A stretch of 7,896 nt of DNA from an uncultured Rhodanobacteraceae bacterium (GCA_937902695.1 CALFNI010000671.1:1-7896); one strand, 5' to 3'; shown: positions 1-7,597, counted from the stretch's first letter. Translations and numbers: made by a program. Notes: a model not told the origin generated them from the sequence alone.

Positions 1-525
1 CTTGAAGCGGAACGACGACGTGCGCCCGATGATCTTGAGATCGGGAATGCGCGCCAGCACCGATATCAGTTCCTCGGACAGGCCATCCGAGAAATATTCG
101 TTCGACGGATCGCCGCTGGTGTTGGCCAGCGGCAGCACGGCGATCGACTTGAGATCGGCGGCCGGCGCTGCCGTTGGCGCGCCCTTCGCCGGATCGTCGG
201 CGACGGCGGCCGGAGCGGCATCGTGTCCCGGTCGCGCGACGCTCCACAGCAAGCCGCCGCCGATCGCGAGCAGGACCGCGACGATGAAAAGCTCGACACC
301 GGTCACGCGCTGCTCGCCGCGCTCGCCGTGGTACCAGGCGAGCACGAGCGTGATGACGAAACCGATGGCCGCCGCGACGATCGCGGCACGCAGGATCCAG
401 CCGGGCCATCCGAAACGCTGGCCGACGAGATCGAGCATCTGGATCAGCGCGAACGCCGCCGCGAGGTACGCGAGCGCCCACTGCACGATCTTGCGCTGCC
501 GCAGCCTTTCGAAGACGTCTTCCAT
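1..525 (-). CDS. TolB-like/FlgO-domain membrane protein, N-terminal part (cut by window edge)
   Basis: This reading frame is open from an ATG at 525 down to base 1, giving 175 residues with no stop, so the C-terminus lies outside the window. The protein starts MEDVFERLRQRKIVQWALAY. Three hydrophobic segments are visible at about residues 14-34, 45-63 and 77-94, then an Ala/Pro-rich linker (about 97-124). From about residue 126 comes a TolB/FlgO-like fold start: KSIAVLPLANTSGD, then the NEYFSDGLSEEL and ISVLARIPDLKIIGRTSS blocks. This order is known from proteins annotated as TolB-like, adenylate-cyclase-associated or TPR-repeat membrane proteins, where the TolB-like part usually precedes TPR repeats; those repeats would be beyond the window. 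I infer an inner-membrane protein with an exported sensor or scaffold domain. The gene diverges from the ligase. A G-rich stretch (GGGCGGGGG on the minus strand) just before the ATG can serve as ribosome binding site. The family is well supported, the function is not. Confidence 0.88.
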   Translation of the reverse strand, partial: MEDVFERLRQRKIVQWALAYLAAAFALIQMLDLVGQRFGWPGWILRAAIVAAAIGFVITLVLAWYHGERGEQRVTGVELFIVAVLLAIGGGLLWSVARPGHDAAPAAVADDPAKGAPTAAPAADLKSIAVLPLANTSGDPSNEYFSDGLSEELISVLARIPDLKIIGRTSSFRFK

Positions 526-547
526 CGGCCCCCGCCCGTTGGCGGCG

Positions 548-553
548 AGTGTA
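548..553 (-). promoter_or_regulatory. possible -10 box for the TolB-like gene
   Basis: On the minus strand the sequence TACACT lies about 22 bases before the ATG at 525, in an otherwise very GC-rich gap between two divergent genes. It matches TATAAT at four of six positions. I find no good -35 box at the usual distance, so this is only a candidate. Confidence 0.25.
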
Positions 554-635
554 GCGCAGCACGCCGGCTTCGCGGCTGGATTCAGGCCCGTCGCGGCACC
601 ATGTTCGCCGAACGCCCGCGAACGGAGCACATGCG

Positions 636-2177
636 ATGACGCTGCTTGCCGAACTCGTGGAAACCTCCGACAGGGTGGCGGAGACCCCGGCGCGCCTTGC
701 GAAAGTGCGCGCGCTCGCCGAGCGCCTGCGCGCGCTCGAAGGCGACGAAATCGCCATCGGCGCGCAACACCTTTCCGGCAGCGTGCCGCAGGGCCGACTC
801 GGCATCGGCTACGCGGTGCTGCAGGCAGCCGGCAACGGCGACCGCGCCGCCCATCCTTCGCTGACCGTCGCCGATGTCGATCGCAGGCTCGGCGAGATCG
901 CCGTCATGCGCGGCACCGGCGCGGCGGCGCTTCGCGTCGAAGCGCTGCGCGCGTTGTTCTCGCTCGCGACCGCGGCCGAACGCGAGTTCCTGATCCGGCT
1001 CCTCGCCGGCGAGCTGCGGCAGGGCGCGCTGGCCGGCGTCATGACCGATGCGATCGCCGCCGCCGCGGGCCTCTCGCCGGCGCCCGTGCGCCGCGCGATG
1101 ATGTACGCGAAGGACGTCGGCGCGGTCGCGCGCGCCGCGCTGCTCGAAGGCGACGCGGGCCTCGCCGCGTTCCAGCTCGAGGTGCTCTCCCCTATCGCGC
1201 CGATGCTGGCGCAGACCGCGTCCGATCCGGCCGATGCGCTGCGCCAGCTCGGCGGCGAGGCCGCGATCGAATGGAAGATGGACGGCGCGCGCATCCAGGC
1301 GCACAAATCGGGCGACACGGTCGCGATCTACACGCGCAATCTCAACGAGGTCGGCGCGGCCGTGCCCGAGATCGTGGCGACCGTCGCCGCGTTGCCGGCG
1401 ACCGACCTGATCCTCGACGGCGAAGCGATTGCGCTCGATGCGTCCGGCCGTCCCTACCCGTTCCAGGTCACGATGCGGCGGTTCGGACGCAAGCTCGACG
1501 TCGAAGCGCTGCGCGCGGAGCTTCCGATGCGCGCGTTCTTCTTCGACTGCCTGCGCCACGACGGCGTCAGCGTCGCCGATCGCCCGACGCGCGAGCGCCA
1601 CGCCGCGCTCGTCGCCGCGTTGCCGGCCGAGCTCCGCATCCCGCGCGTCGTGACGACATCGGCCGACGAGGCGCAGGCGTTCTACGACGCCGCGCTCGCC
1701 GCCGGCCACGAAGGCGTCATGGCGAAATCGCTGGAGGCGCCCTACGAGGCGGGCAATCGCGGCGCGGGCTGGCTCAAGATCAAGCGCGCGCACACGCTCG
1801 ATCTCGTCGTCATCGCGGCCGAGTGGGGCCACGGCCGCCGCACCGGCACGCTCTCGAACCTCCATCTCGGCGCGCTCGACCCGGCCACCGGCGAGTACGT
1901 CATGCTCGGCAAGACGTTCAAGGGACTCACCGACGCGATGCTCGCCTGGCAGACGGAGGCGTTTCTCGCCCGCGAGATCCGCCGCGACGGACACACGGTC
2001 TACGTCCGGCCCGAAATCGTCGCGGAGATCGCCTTCAGCGATCTGCAGGCGAGCCCGCGCTATCCCGGCGGCCTGGCGCTTCGCCTCGCCCGCGTGAAGC
2101 GCTACCGCGACGACAAGCGCGCCGACGAGGCCGATACGATGGAGTCGGTGCGGCGCATTCATGCTGCGCAGGGCTGA
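636..2177 (+). CDS. lig: ATP-dependent DNA ligase, mycobacterial LigB type
   Basis: The 513-residue protein seals nicks in duplex DNA through a ligase-AMP intermediate, using ATP. The order is a helical N-terminal DNA-binding domain (about 10-175), the adenylation domain (about 195-385) and a C-terminal OB domain (about 395-500). Visible motifs are motif I KMDGAR with the AMP-accepting Lys214 and Arg219; motif III LDGE (261-263 DGE); IIIa FFFD (301-304); motif IV EGVMAK (359-364); and motif V WLKIKR (379-384). From memory, the whole length resembles mycobacterial LigB (Rv3062, about 507 residues), including the blocks GKTFKGLTDAML and RYPGGLALRLARV. It is a standalone enzyme: no polymerase or phosphoesterase domain is fused, as in LigD, and no Ku gene is in the window. 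The start at 636 is set by GGAG at 624-627, eight bases upstream. An ATG at 631 reads only Met-Arg-stop. The likely role is accessory repair beside the essential NAD-dependent LigA; that role is inferred. Confidence 0.96.
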   Translation: MTLLAELVETSDRVAETPARLAKVRALAERLRALEGDEIAIGAQHLSGSVPQGRLGIGYAVLQAAGNGDRAAHPSLTVADVDRRLGEIAVMRGTGAAALRVEALRALFSLATAAEREFLIRLLAGELRQGALAGVMTDAIAAAAGLSPAPVRRAMMYAKDVGAVARAALLEGDAGLAAFQLEVLSPIAPMLAQTASDPADALRQLGGEAAIEWKMDGARIQAHKSGDTVAIYTRNLNEVGAAVPEIVATVAALPATDLILDGEAIALDASGRPYPFQVTMRRFGRKLDVEALRAELPMRAFFFDCLRHDGVSVADRPTRERHAALVAALPAELRIPRVVTTSADEAQAFYDAALAAGHEGVMAKSLEAPYEAGNRGAGWLKIKRAHTLDLVVIAAEWGHGRRTGTLSNLHLGALDPATGEYVMLGKTFKGLTDAMLAWQTEAFLAREIRRDGHTVYVRPEIVAEIAFSDLQASPRYPGGLALRLARVKRYRDDKRADEADTMESVRRIHAAQG

Positions 2178-2200
2178 TGGCGCGTGCGGTCGCGAGCGGA

Positions 2201-2206
2201 TACGCT
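2201..2206 (+). promoter_or_regulatory. possible -10 box for the five-TM protein gene
   Basis: TACGCT lies in the 54-base gap after the ligase stop, 25 bases before the ATG at 2232. It resembles TATAAT at four of six positions, and no convincing -35 accompanies it. If real, the membrane protein would be transcribed separately from the ligase; otherwise read-through is the obvious alternative. Confidence 0.22.
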
Positions 2207-2231
2207 CACGCCACCCAGCCGGAGGCCCGAC

Positions 2232-2747
2232 ATGGATTCACAGGCATTGACCTTGTCCCACGTCGTGATCAGCCTGATCGCGATCGCTTCGGGTTTCATC
2301 GTCGTCTACGGTTTCCTGCATGCGAACCGGATGCCGCGCACGACGCATCTCTTTCTCTTCACGACATTCCTGACGAGCCTCACCGGCTTCATCTTCTTCA
2401 GCCGCGATCAGCTGCTGCCCTCGCACATCACCGGCGTCATCGCGCTCGCCGTCCTCGTCCCGACCTGCGTTGCGCTTTACCTCCGGACACTGGCGGGCGC
2501 GTGGCGGCGGATCTATGTCATCGGTGCGGTGGTTTCGCTCTATCTCAACGTCTTCGTGCTGGTCGTGCAGCTCTTCGTGAAAGTGCCCGCGCTGCACGCG
2601 CTCGCGCCGGGCGCGCCCGCGAATCCGGAGCCGCCGTTCAAGATCGCACAAGGTGCCGTGTTCGTGCTGTTCATCGCCATCGGATTCCTGGCCGTCAAGC
2701 GGTTTCATCCCGATGGCGTCGCGCGTCTCGCGCCGGCGCCGACGTAG
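2232..2747 (+). CDS. five-TM membrane protein of unknown function
   Basis: The 171-residue product begins MDSQALTLSHVVISLIAIAS. Hydrophobic segments fall at about residues 8-29, 38-56, 65-84, 93-116 and 137-155, so it is an inner-membrane protein with little soluble mass. Short conserved-looking features are TTFLTSLTGF in the second segment, LAGAWRRIYVIGAV before the fourth, YLNVFVLVVQLFVKVPALHALAP leading to a Pro-rich loop, and EPPFKIAQ before the last. I recall similar uncharacterised membrane proteins in proteobacteria, where the WRRIYV and VKVPAL stretches recur, but I know no function. I chose the ATG at 2232 because GGAGG at 2221-2225 sits seven bases upstream and the residues after it begin a TM helix. 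The upstream in-frame GTG at 2184 would add 16 Arg/Pro-rich residues with no ribosome binding site. It follows the ligase by 54 bases, but nothing in the sequence links their functions. Confidence 0.87.
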   Translation: MDSQALTLSHVVISLIAIASGFIVVYGFLHANRMPRTTHLFLFTTFLTSLTGFIFFSRDQLLPSHITGVIALAVLVPTCVALYLRTLAGAWRRIYVIGAVVSLYLNVFVLVVQLFVKVPALHALAPGAPANPEPPFKIAQGAVFVLFIAIGFLAVKRFHPDGVARLAPAPT

Positions 2748-2751
2748 CGAC

Positions 2752-2778
2752 GCGAGAGCGGCCTCCCGGCGCGCTCGC
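2752..2778. terminator. weak hairpin between two convergent genes
   Basis: Just after the five-TM gene, GCGAG (2752-2756) can pair with CTCGC (2774-2778), with a further three pairs past one mismatch. There is no U-tract on either side, so intrinsic termination is doubtful. Confidence 0.2.
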
Positions 2779-2810
2779 TCAAGGACGAGCAAAACGCTGT
2801 CGCGGAATAA

Positions 2811-3026
2811 TCAGTTCGTGGCGGGGAGCCGGCCGATCTTGCGCAGCATCCGCACGATCGAATCGCGGACGTAGTCGCGGAAATCGAGCGGGCTCGTCGC
2901 TTCCAGCTCGTTCGCATGCGTGGCGAACGCCGGCCAGAAATCCAGTTCCTGCGGAAAGTTCCGGGAGAGCTGGCCAAGGGTGGCCTCGAAGCGATCGAGG
3001 GCGGCGAGCGTCTGGTTGTGCGTCAT
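2811..3026 (-). CDS. small hypothetical protein, 71 residues
   Basis: The product reads MTHNQTLAALDRFEATLGQL at its start and ends with a helix-like basic stretch around RDYVRDSIVRMLRKIGRLP. It has no signal peptide and no TM segment, looks mostly helical, and mixes acidic and basic residues as a soluble protein would. It lacks the Arg/Pro/Ala bias of the shadow frames around it, which is the main reason to call it coding. I do not recognise the family. The frame stays open upstream to ATGs at about 3080 and 3209, but the extra residues look less protein-like. None of the three starts has a strong ribosome binding site; the chosen one has only a weak GGTAA. It is convergent with the five-TM gene (63 bases apart) and divergent from the M20 peptidase. 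The start and even the reality of the gene are uncertain. Confidence 0.6.
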   Translation of the reverse strand: MTHNQTLAALDRFEATLGQLSRNFPQELDFWPAFATHANELEATSPLDFRDYVRDSIVRMLRKIGRLPATN

Positions 3027-3257
3027 TCGAGTTACCGTGCATTTCAATTCCAGCGGCGTCGGCTGCAATCGATGTGCCATGCGCGCGGCCGCGAAATCAG
3101 CGGTCGCCGGTGGCGCCGGGCTCGTTTTCCGGGCCGAGCCGCGCAATTCGTTCACGGCGAAGAACCGATTTTCCCAGATGGCCGCGAGCGTTTCGCGGCC
3201 ATCGTGCATCTATTTCGGCCAGCAGTACGCGAAGATCGCGGCGCCGGTGCGTGGACG

Positions 3258-3263
3258 TATAGT
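3258..3263 (+). promoter_or_regulatory. probable -10 box for the M20 peptidase gene
   Basis: TATAGT matches TATAAT at five of six positions and lies 28 bases before the ATG at 3292. It overlaps a short inverted repeat, GGAC-GTATA-GTCC. No clear -35 box stands 16-18 bases upstream, where the sequence is plain GC-rich. The gap 3027-3291 is the natural place for divergent promoters of this gene and the 71-residue gene. Confidence 0.4.
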
Positions 3264-3291
3264 CCGCATCATCCGATCAAGGAGTCTCACG

Positions 3292-4821
3292 ATGCCGCGC
3301 ATGCTGCTCGCCCTCGCGCTGCTGGCCCTCGAAGCCGCGCCGCTGTCGGCCCGGCCCTGGGACGACGACGTCGCCCTGGCCGTGCAGCGCAATGTCCCGG
3401 AGTTCCTCGACCTGCTCGCGATTGCGGACGTCGCCGACGTGCCGGCCGACATCCAGCGCAACGCCGCGTTACTCAAGAACGCATTCGACAAGCGCGGATT
3501 CGAAACCGCGCTGCTCGCCAATCCGGCGCACCGGCCGCTCGTGTACGCACACCTCGCGGCGCACGATCCGAGCGCGAAGTCCGTGCTTTTCTATATCCAT
3601 TTCGACGGCCAGCCGGTCGTGCCGGCCGAGTGGGCGCAGAAAAGTCCGTTCGAGCCGGTCGTCAAGCGGCGCGACGCGGGCGGCGCGTGGCAGCCGGTCG
3701 ATCGCGATGCATTGATGGCGAAGCCGCTCGATCCCGAGCTCCGCGTGTTCGCGCGCTCGGCATCCGACGACAAGGCGCCGATCCTGATGATGCTGACGGC
3801 GATCGATCTCGTGAAATCGGCCGGCAAATCGCCGGCGGTCGACCTCAAGGTCATCCTCGATTCCGAAGAGGAAATGGGTTCGCCGAGCCTCGCCGGCGTC
3901 GCGGCGGCGAACGCGGCGCTGCTCAGGGCCGATGCGCTCGTCATCCTCGATGGCCCGGCGCACGCATCGGGCCGGCCGACGCTGGTGTTCGGCAATCGCG
4001 GCATCGCGACGGCGACGCTGGTCGTCTACGGTCCGCGCGCGCCGCTGCACAGCGGGCATTACGGCAACTACGCGCCGAATCCGGCGATGCGCCTCGCGAC
4101 GCTGCTCGCCGGCATGAAGGACGACCACGGCCGCGTGCGCATCGAGGGCTGGTACGACGGGATCGCGCTCACCGACGCCGATCGCGCGGTGCTCGCGGCG
4201 ACGGGCGACGACGAGCCGGCGCTGCTGAAGCGCATCGGCATCGCCAAGCCCGAATCCGTCGGCAGGACCTATCAGGAGGCGCTGCAGTATCCGTCGCTCA
4301 ACATTCGCGGCATGGCCGCGGCCTCGATCGGCGCGAAAGCGGCGAACGTCCTGCCGAGCGATGCGACGGCCGAGCTCGATTTCCGCACGACGCCGGAGCG
4401 CGACGGACGCACGCTGATCGATCTCATGCGAAGGTACATCGAGCAGCAGGGCTATCACCTCGTCGACGGCACGCCGGACGATGCCGATCGCGCGACCTAC
4501 GACAAGCTTGCGAGCTTCACGCCCGGCGCGATCGAGAAAGCCGAGCGGACGGCGATGGATTCGCCGGTCGGAACATGGGCCTATGCGACGATCCGCGCGG
4601 CGCAGGCTCCGGGCCCCGGCGCCGAGCCGGTGCGCATCCGCATGCTCGGCGGCACGCTGCCGACCGATGTGCTCGTCGAAGCGCTGCATGCGCCGTTCGT
4701 GATCGTGTCGACCGTCAACGCCGACAACAACCAGCATGCGCACGACGAGAACCTGCGCGTCGGCAATCTCGTCAGCGGGACCGAGACCATCTACAGCCTG
4801 GTCATGGCGGCGTACCGCTGA
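3292..4821 (+). CDS. secreted M20-family metallopeptidase/amidohydrolase
   Basis: The 509-residue protein begins with a signal peptide (MPRMLLALALLALEAAPLSA, likely cut near residue 20), so it acts in the periplasm or outside the cell. The M20 di-metal site is complete by motif: HFD with His103 and Asp105; SASDDK with bridging Asp159; EEMGS with catalytic Glu193 and metal ligand Glu194; LDGP Asp219; and the C-terminal AHDEN His484. The lid/dimerisation domain (about 235-395) carries HSGHYGN with His253, the substrate-binding His of carnosinase-like enzymes. The family hydrolyses peptides, dipeptides or N-acyl amino acids; the substrate cannot be read from sequence. Compared with the common RGASDDKG form, this protein has RSASDDKA around the bridging Asp. 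The length is near the usual 450-520 with leader. The start is firm: AAGGAG at 3279-3284, seven bases before the ATG. It is transcribed alone and faces the ABC permease gene tail to tail. Confidence 0.95.
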   Translation: MPRMLLALALLALEAAPLSARPWDDDVALAVQRNVPEFLDLLAIADVADVPADIQRNAALLKNAFDKRGFETALLANPAHRPLVYAHLAAHDPSAKSVLFYIHFDGQPVVPAEWAQKSPFEPVVKRRDAGGAWQPVDRDALMAKPLDPELRVFARSASDDKAPILMMLTAIDLVKSAGKSPAVDLKVILDSEEEMGSPSLAGVAAANAALLRADALVILDGPAHASGRPTLVFGNRGIATATLVVYGPRAPLHSGHYGNYAPNPAMRLATLLAGMKDDHGRVRIEGWYDGIALTDADRAVLAATGDDEPALLKRIGIAKPESVGRTYQEALQYPSLNIRGMAAASIGAKAANVLPSDATAELDFRTTPERDGRTLIDLMRRYIEQQGYHLVDGTPDDADRATYDKLASFTPGAIEKAERTAMDSPVGTWAYATIRAAQAPGPGAEPVRIRMLGGTLPTDVLVEALHAPFVIVSTVNADNNQHAHDENLRVGNLVSGTETIYSLVMAAYR

Positions 4822-4850
4822 AAAGAGCCGCTCCGCATGCGGAGCGGGAG
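4821..4850 (-). terminator. intrinsic terminator built on a perfect 20-bp palindrome
   Basis: CCGCTCCGCATGCGGAGCGG (4828-4847) equals its own reverse complement, giving a GC-rich stem of eight pairs with a four-base loop. Read on the minus strand it is followed by CTCTTTT, a typical U-tract, and it begins a few bases after the permease stop, so it should end the permease transcript. On the plus strand no U-run follows, so it is a weaker terminator for the peptidase, though the hairpin may still protect the 3' end. The U-tract overlaps the last base of the peptidase stop codon. Confidence 0.75.
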
Positions 4851-4851
4851 C

Positions 4852-7272
4852 TCACGTCTGGTGCAGTGCCTTCGTCGGATCGAGCGAAGCGGCGCGGCGC
4901 GACGGGATCCAGCTTGCCGCGACGGCGACGAACGTCAGGAGCGCAGCGATCGCGAGGTAGATCGTCGGGTCGCTCGCGTGCACCTCGAAGAGTAGCGCGG
5001 TCATGAGCCGCGTCACCGCGAGCGCGCCGGCGAGCCCGATGACGAGGCCGAAGACCGCGAGCCTGACGCCGTGACCGATCACCATCTTCTGCACGTCGCC
5101 GGCGCGCGCGCCGAGCGCCATGCGGATGCCGATCTCGGCGGATCGCTGGGTCACCGAATAGGCCATCACGCTGTAGACGCCGAGGCTCGCGAGCGCGAGC
5201 GCGAGGCCGGCGAAGATCACGAGCAGCGTCATCGTGAGATCGCGGTCGGCGATCGACTGCCTGACCAGGTCGCGCATCGTGCCCGGCGCGATCAGCGGAA
5301 TGCCGGGATCGACGTCGTGCAGCGCCGCGCGCACGCTCGCGGCGAGCGCGGCCGGATCGCCGTCGGTGCGCACGAGGAATCCCGTGAAGTTCTCGGGCCG
5401 CTGCAACACCGGGTAATACATCTCGGCGACCGGCGCCGTCGTCAGATCCTGCGTGTGCGTGTCGGCGACGACGCCGACGATCTCGGCGGTGAGCCCGAGC
5501 ATGCCGGTCACGAGCTTCTGGCCGACCGCGCTTTCATTCGGGAAGAGCTGCCTGGCCATCGTCTCGTTGACGATCATGACCTGGTTGCTCGTGGGCGTGT
5601 CGTGCTCGTCGAAGTCGCGGCCCGCCTTCAGCGGAATGCCGAGCACGCCGAAGCGGTTCGGGCTGACGAGGTGACGGATCGCCAGCGGCCGCTCGGACGG
5701 CGGCGGCAACGGACGGCCGACGACCGCATAGGGCGACTGTCCGTTGTTGCCGCTCAGCGGCGGGTTGTCGTCCAGCGCGACGCCCTTCTGGCCCGGAATC
5801 TCCTCGAGCCGGTGATAGAGACGCGAATAGAAGTTCGCCGTCGCCTCGGTGCGCGCCGGATACTGCGCCGGCGGCACGATCGCGAAGCCGACGAAAATGC
5901 CGTCGGTGCGGAAGCCGGGCGACACATTCTGGATGCGCACGACGGTCGAGATCATGAGGCCGGTCGCGACCAGCAGCACGAACGCGACCGCGATCTCGCC
6001 GATCAGGAGCCCGCTGCGGAAGCGGTTGTGCTTGGGTCCACTGGTCGATTCGCGGCTCGAATCCTTGAGCGCGTCGTTTGCCGCATTCATCGATGCGTGC
6101 ATCGCAGGCACGAGCCCCATCGCGACGCCGCAGACGATCGAGATGCCGAGCGTGAAGAGGACGATGACGGGATCGAGCCGGATCTCCTCGGCGCGCGGCA
6201 CGAAATCGTGTCCGACGTGCGCGAGCAGCGGCAGCGCCGCCGCCGCGAACGCGAGGCCGAGGATGCCGCCGCTGAGCGCGAGCAGCAGACTCTCGGCGAG
6301 GAACTGCGCCACGATGCGGCTCCGCTTCGCGCCGAGCGCGAAACGGATGCCGACTTCCTTGCGCCGGCGCGAGAAGCGCGCGAGCAGGAGGTTCGCGACG
6401 TTCGCACAGGCAATGAGCAGCACCGAGGCGACCGCGACGAACAGCATCGCGTACGTATCGCGCTGGTTGCCGACGAGATTCTCCTGCAGGAAGTTCGCGT
6501 CGAGCTTCGACTTCGCGTCGACGTTGGTCGGATGCGCCTGCGCATAGCCCGATGCGATCACGTCCATCGCCGCGCGCACCTGGGCGATGCCGACGCCGGG
6601 TTTCAGCCGTCCGAGGACGTTGTAGAAAAGGCCGCCGTCGTCGATCTGCTTCTGCGTGAGGAACGGCGATTCGTACGGACGCGTCGTGAAGATCGCGATC
6701 TGGTTCAGCGGAAATCCGTTGGCGTCCTTCGGCAGCACGCCGACGACCGAGTACGGCGTGCCGTCGAGCGTCAGCGGCTGGCCGACGACGTCGGCGCGTC
6801 CCGCGAAATGCTTCTGCCAGTACCCGTAGCTCAACAAGACGACCGGCGCGCCGCCGGGCTTGTCCTCGTCGGCGAGGAAGTTGCGGCCTAGCATCGGCTG
6901 CACGCCGAGCAGCGGGAAATAGTTCTGCGAGACGATGAGGCCCTGCAGCTGCTCGGGATCGCCGGTGCCGGTCACGATGAACGCGTTCGGCGTCGATACC
7001 GAAACGTCGGTGAAGACCTCCTGCCGCTCGCGCAAGGCCAGCAGGCGCGGCCACGAGATCGGCGCCTGCGCGAGGCCGCGATCGGGCAGCAGCGACTGCA
7101 GCTGGACGATGCGATCCGCGTCCGCATACGGCAGCGGACGCAGGAAGATCGTCTCGATCACGCTGAAGATCGCACTGTTGGCGCCGATGCCGAGCGCCAG
7201 CGCGAAGATCGCGACGAGCGAGAAGACCGGCGACTTGGCGAGGGAGCGGAACGCGAAGGCGAGCGTGTTCAT
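4852..7272 (-). CDS. ABC transporter permease, MacB/FtsX type (ADOP family)
   Basis: The 806-residue inner-membrane protein has the duplicated design of ADOP permeases: TM1 (about 17-39), a MacB-type periplasmic domain (about 45-265), an FtsX domain with three TM segments (about 275-297, 325-350, 368-392), then a second TM-periplasmic-FtsX unit (TM at about 421-443; periplasmic 450-670; TMs about 680-705, 733-757, 769-788). Signature stretches are LALGIGANSAIFSVIETIFL at the first helix, the coupling segment RRRKEVGIRFALGAKRSRIV (302-321) and its copy QRSAEIGIRMALGARAGDVQ (709-728), and SRRAASLDPTKAL at the end. Known relatives (MacB, LolE) use transmembrane mechanical motion to move lipoproteins, peptides or drugs; the substrate here is unknown. 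No ATPase gene is adjacent in the window. The ATG at 7272 matches the usual MNTL-type N-terminus, although its ribosome binding site is weak (CCGAGAT). The length is typical, with no frameshift. Confidence 0.94.
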   Translation of the reverse strand: MNTLAFAFRSLAKSPVFSLVAIFALALGIGANSAIFSVIETIFLRPLPYADADRIVQLQSLLPDRGLAQAPISWPRLLALRERQEVFTDVSVSTPNAFIVTGTGDPEQLQGLIVSQNYFPLLGVQPMLGRNFLADEDKPGGAPVVLLSYGYWQKHFAGRADVVGQPLTLDGTPYSVVGVLPKDANGFPLNQIAIFTTRPYESPFLTQKQIDDGGLFYNVLGRLKPGVGIAQVRAAMDVIASGYAQAHPTNVDAKSKLDANFLQENLVGNQRDTYAMLFVAVASVLLIACANVANLLLARFSRRRKEVGIRFALGAKRSRIVAQFLAESLLLALSGGILGLAFAAAALPLLAHVGHDFVPRAEEIRLDPVIVLFTLGISIVCGVAMGLVPAMHASMNAANDALKDSSRESTSGPKHNRFRSGLLIGEIAVAFVLLVATGLMISTVVRIQNVSPGFRTDGIFVGFAIVPPAQYPARTEATANFYSRLYHRLEEIPGQKGVALDDNPPLSGNNGQSPYAVVGRPLPPPSERPLAIRHLVSPNRFGVLGIPLKAGRDFDEHDTPTSNQVMIVNETMARQLFPNESAVGQKLVTGMLGLTAEIVGVVADTHTQDLTTAPVAEMYYPVLQRPENFTGFLVRTDGDPAALAASVRAALHDVDPGIPLIAPGTMRDLVRQSIADRDLTMTLLVIFAGLALALASLGVYSVMAYSVTQRSAEIGIRMALGARAGDVQKMVIGHGVRLAVFGLVIGLAGALAVTRLMTALLFEVHASDPTIYLAIAALLTFVAVAASWIPSRRAASLDPTKALHQT

Positions 7273-7579
7273 TCGTCGGGGATCTCGGCATCGGGCCGCG
7301 CCGCAATGGCACGGCCTCCGTCGGTCATGGGATGGGCGAAAGGAACACAGGGTTGCACTCCCCTCGCGCCCTGACGGACGCCGGCATCGGCGGAGCAAGA
7401 AATCTGCCACGGCGCGAGCGCGAATCCGGCGCCTCGGCAGCCGTCCGCGGTGATCGGAATCGAACACTGCTCGTTATCGGACACTCGACCGGGGTTCCGG
7501 ACCAGGCCGGCACGACGGATCGCTTCGTCGGCAGGAACCGGACCGGAATCATCGGAGGCGTCGTCGGCATTCCGTCGTC

Positions 7580-7597
7580 GACGCCGGCGACGCCGGC
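7580..7597. repeat. tandem 9-bp repeat GACGCCGGC, two copies, able to form a small hairpin
   Basis: GACGCCGGC occurs twice head to tail (7580-7588 and 7589-7597). Because GCCGGC is its own reverse complement, the two copies can also pair around a GAC loop. On the plus strand TTCTT follows, which gives a weak terminator look for transcripts leaving the AT-rich side or entering from the left. In DNA this rich in GC it may be chance. Confidence 0.35.

Noticed and set aside
631..639. Minimal reading frame ATG-CGA-TGA overlapping the ligase start
   Set aside because: The GGAG at 624-627 is only three bases from this ATG, too close for good initiation, and eight bases from the real start at 636. 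It is most likely chance.
582..2162. A 526-codon minus-strand frame antisense to the ligase
   Set aside because: It is the mirror frame of a GC-rich gene. The translation is rich in Arg, Asp, Glu and His with no domain, while the opposite strand encodes all ligase motifs.
2..3262. A 1086-codon plus-strand open frame spanning several genes
   Set aside because: It is a by-product of high GC content. Its translation is dominated by Arg/Ala/Pro, matches no family, and runs across the well-supported ligase and the five-TM gene in another frame.
3469..4743. A 424-codon minus-strand frame antisense to the M20 peptidase
   Set aside because: It is a shadow frame with repetitive Arg-rich content. The plus strand carries the signal peptide and the complete metal site.
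5071..6891. A 606-codon plus-strand frame antisense to the permease
   Set aside because: It has the same Arg/Asp/His-rich shadow composition, and the minus strand here encodes a clear FtsX/MacB permease.
7450..7475. GAATCGAAC motif resembling a reverse-strand tRNA T-loop
   Set aside because: The flanking bases do not form the five-pair T-stem, and no acceptor, D or anticodon arm can be found around it.
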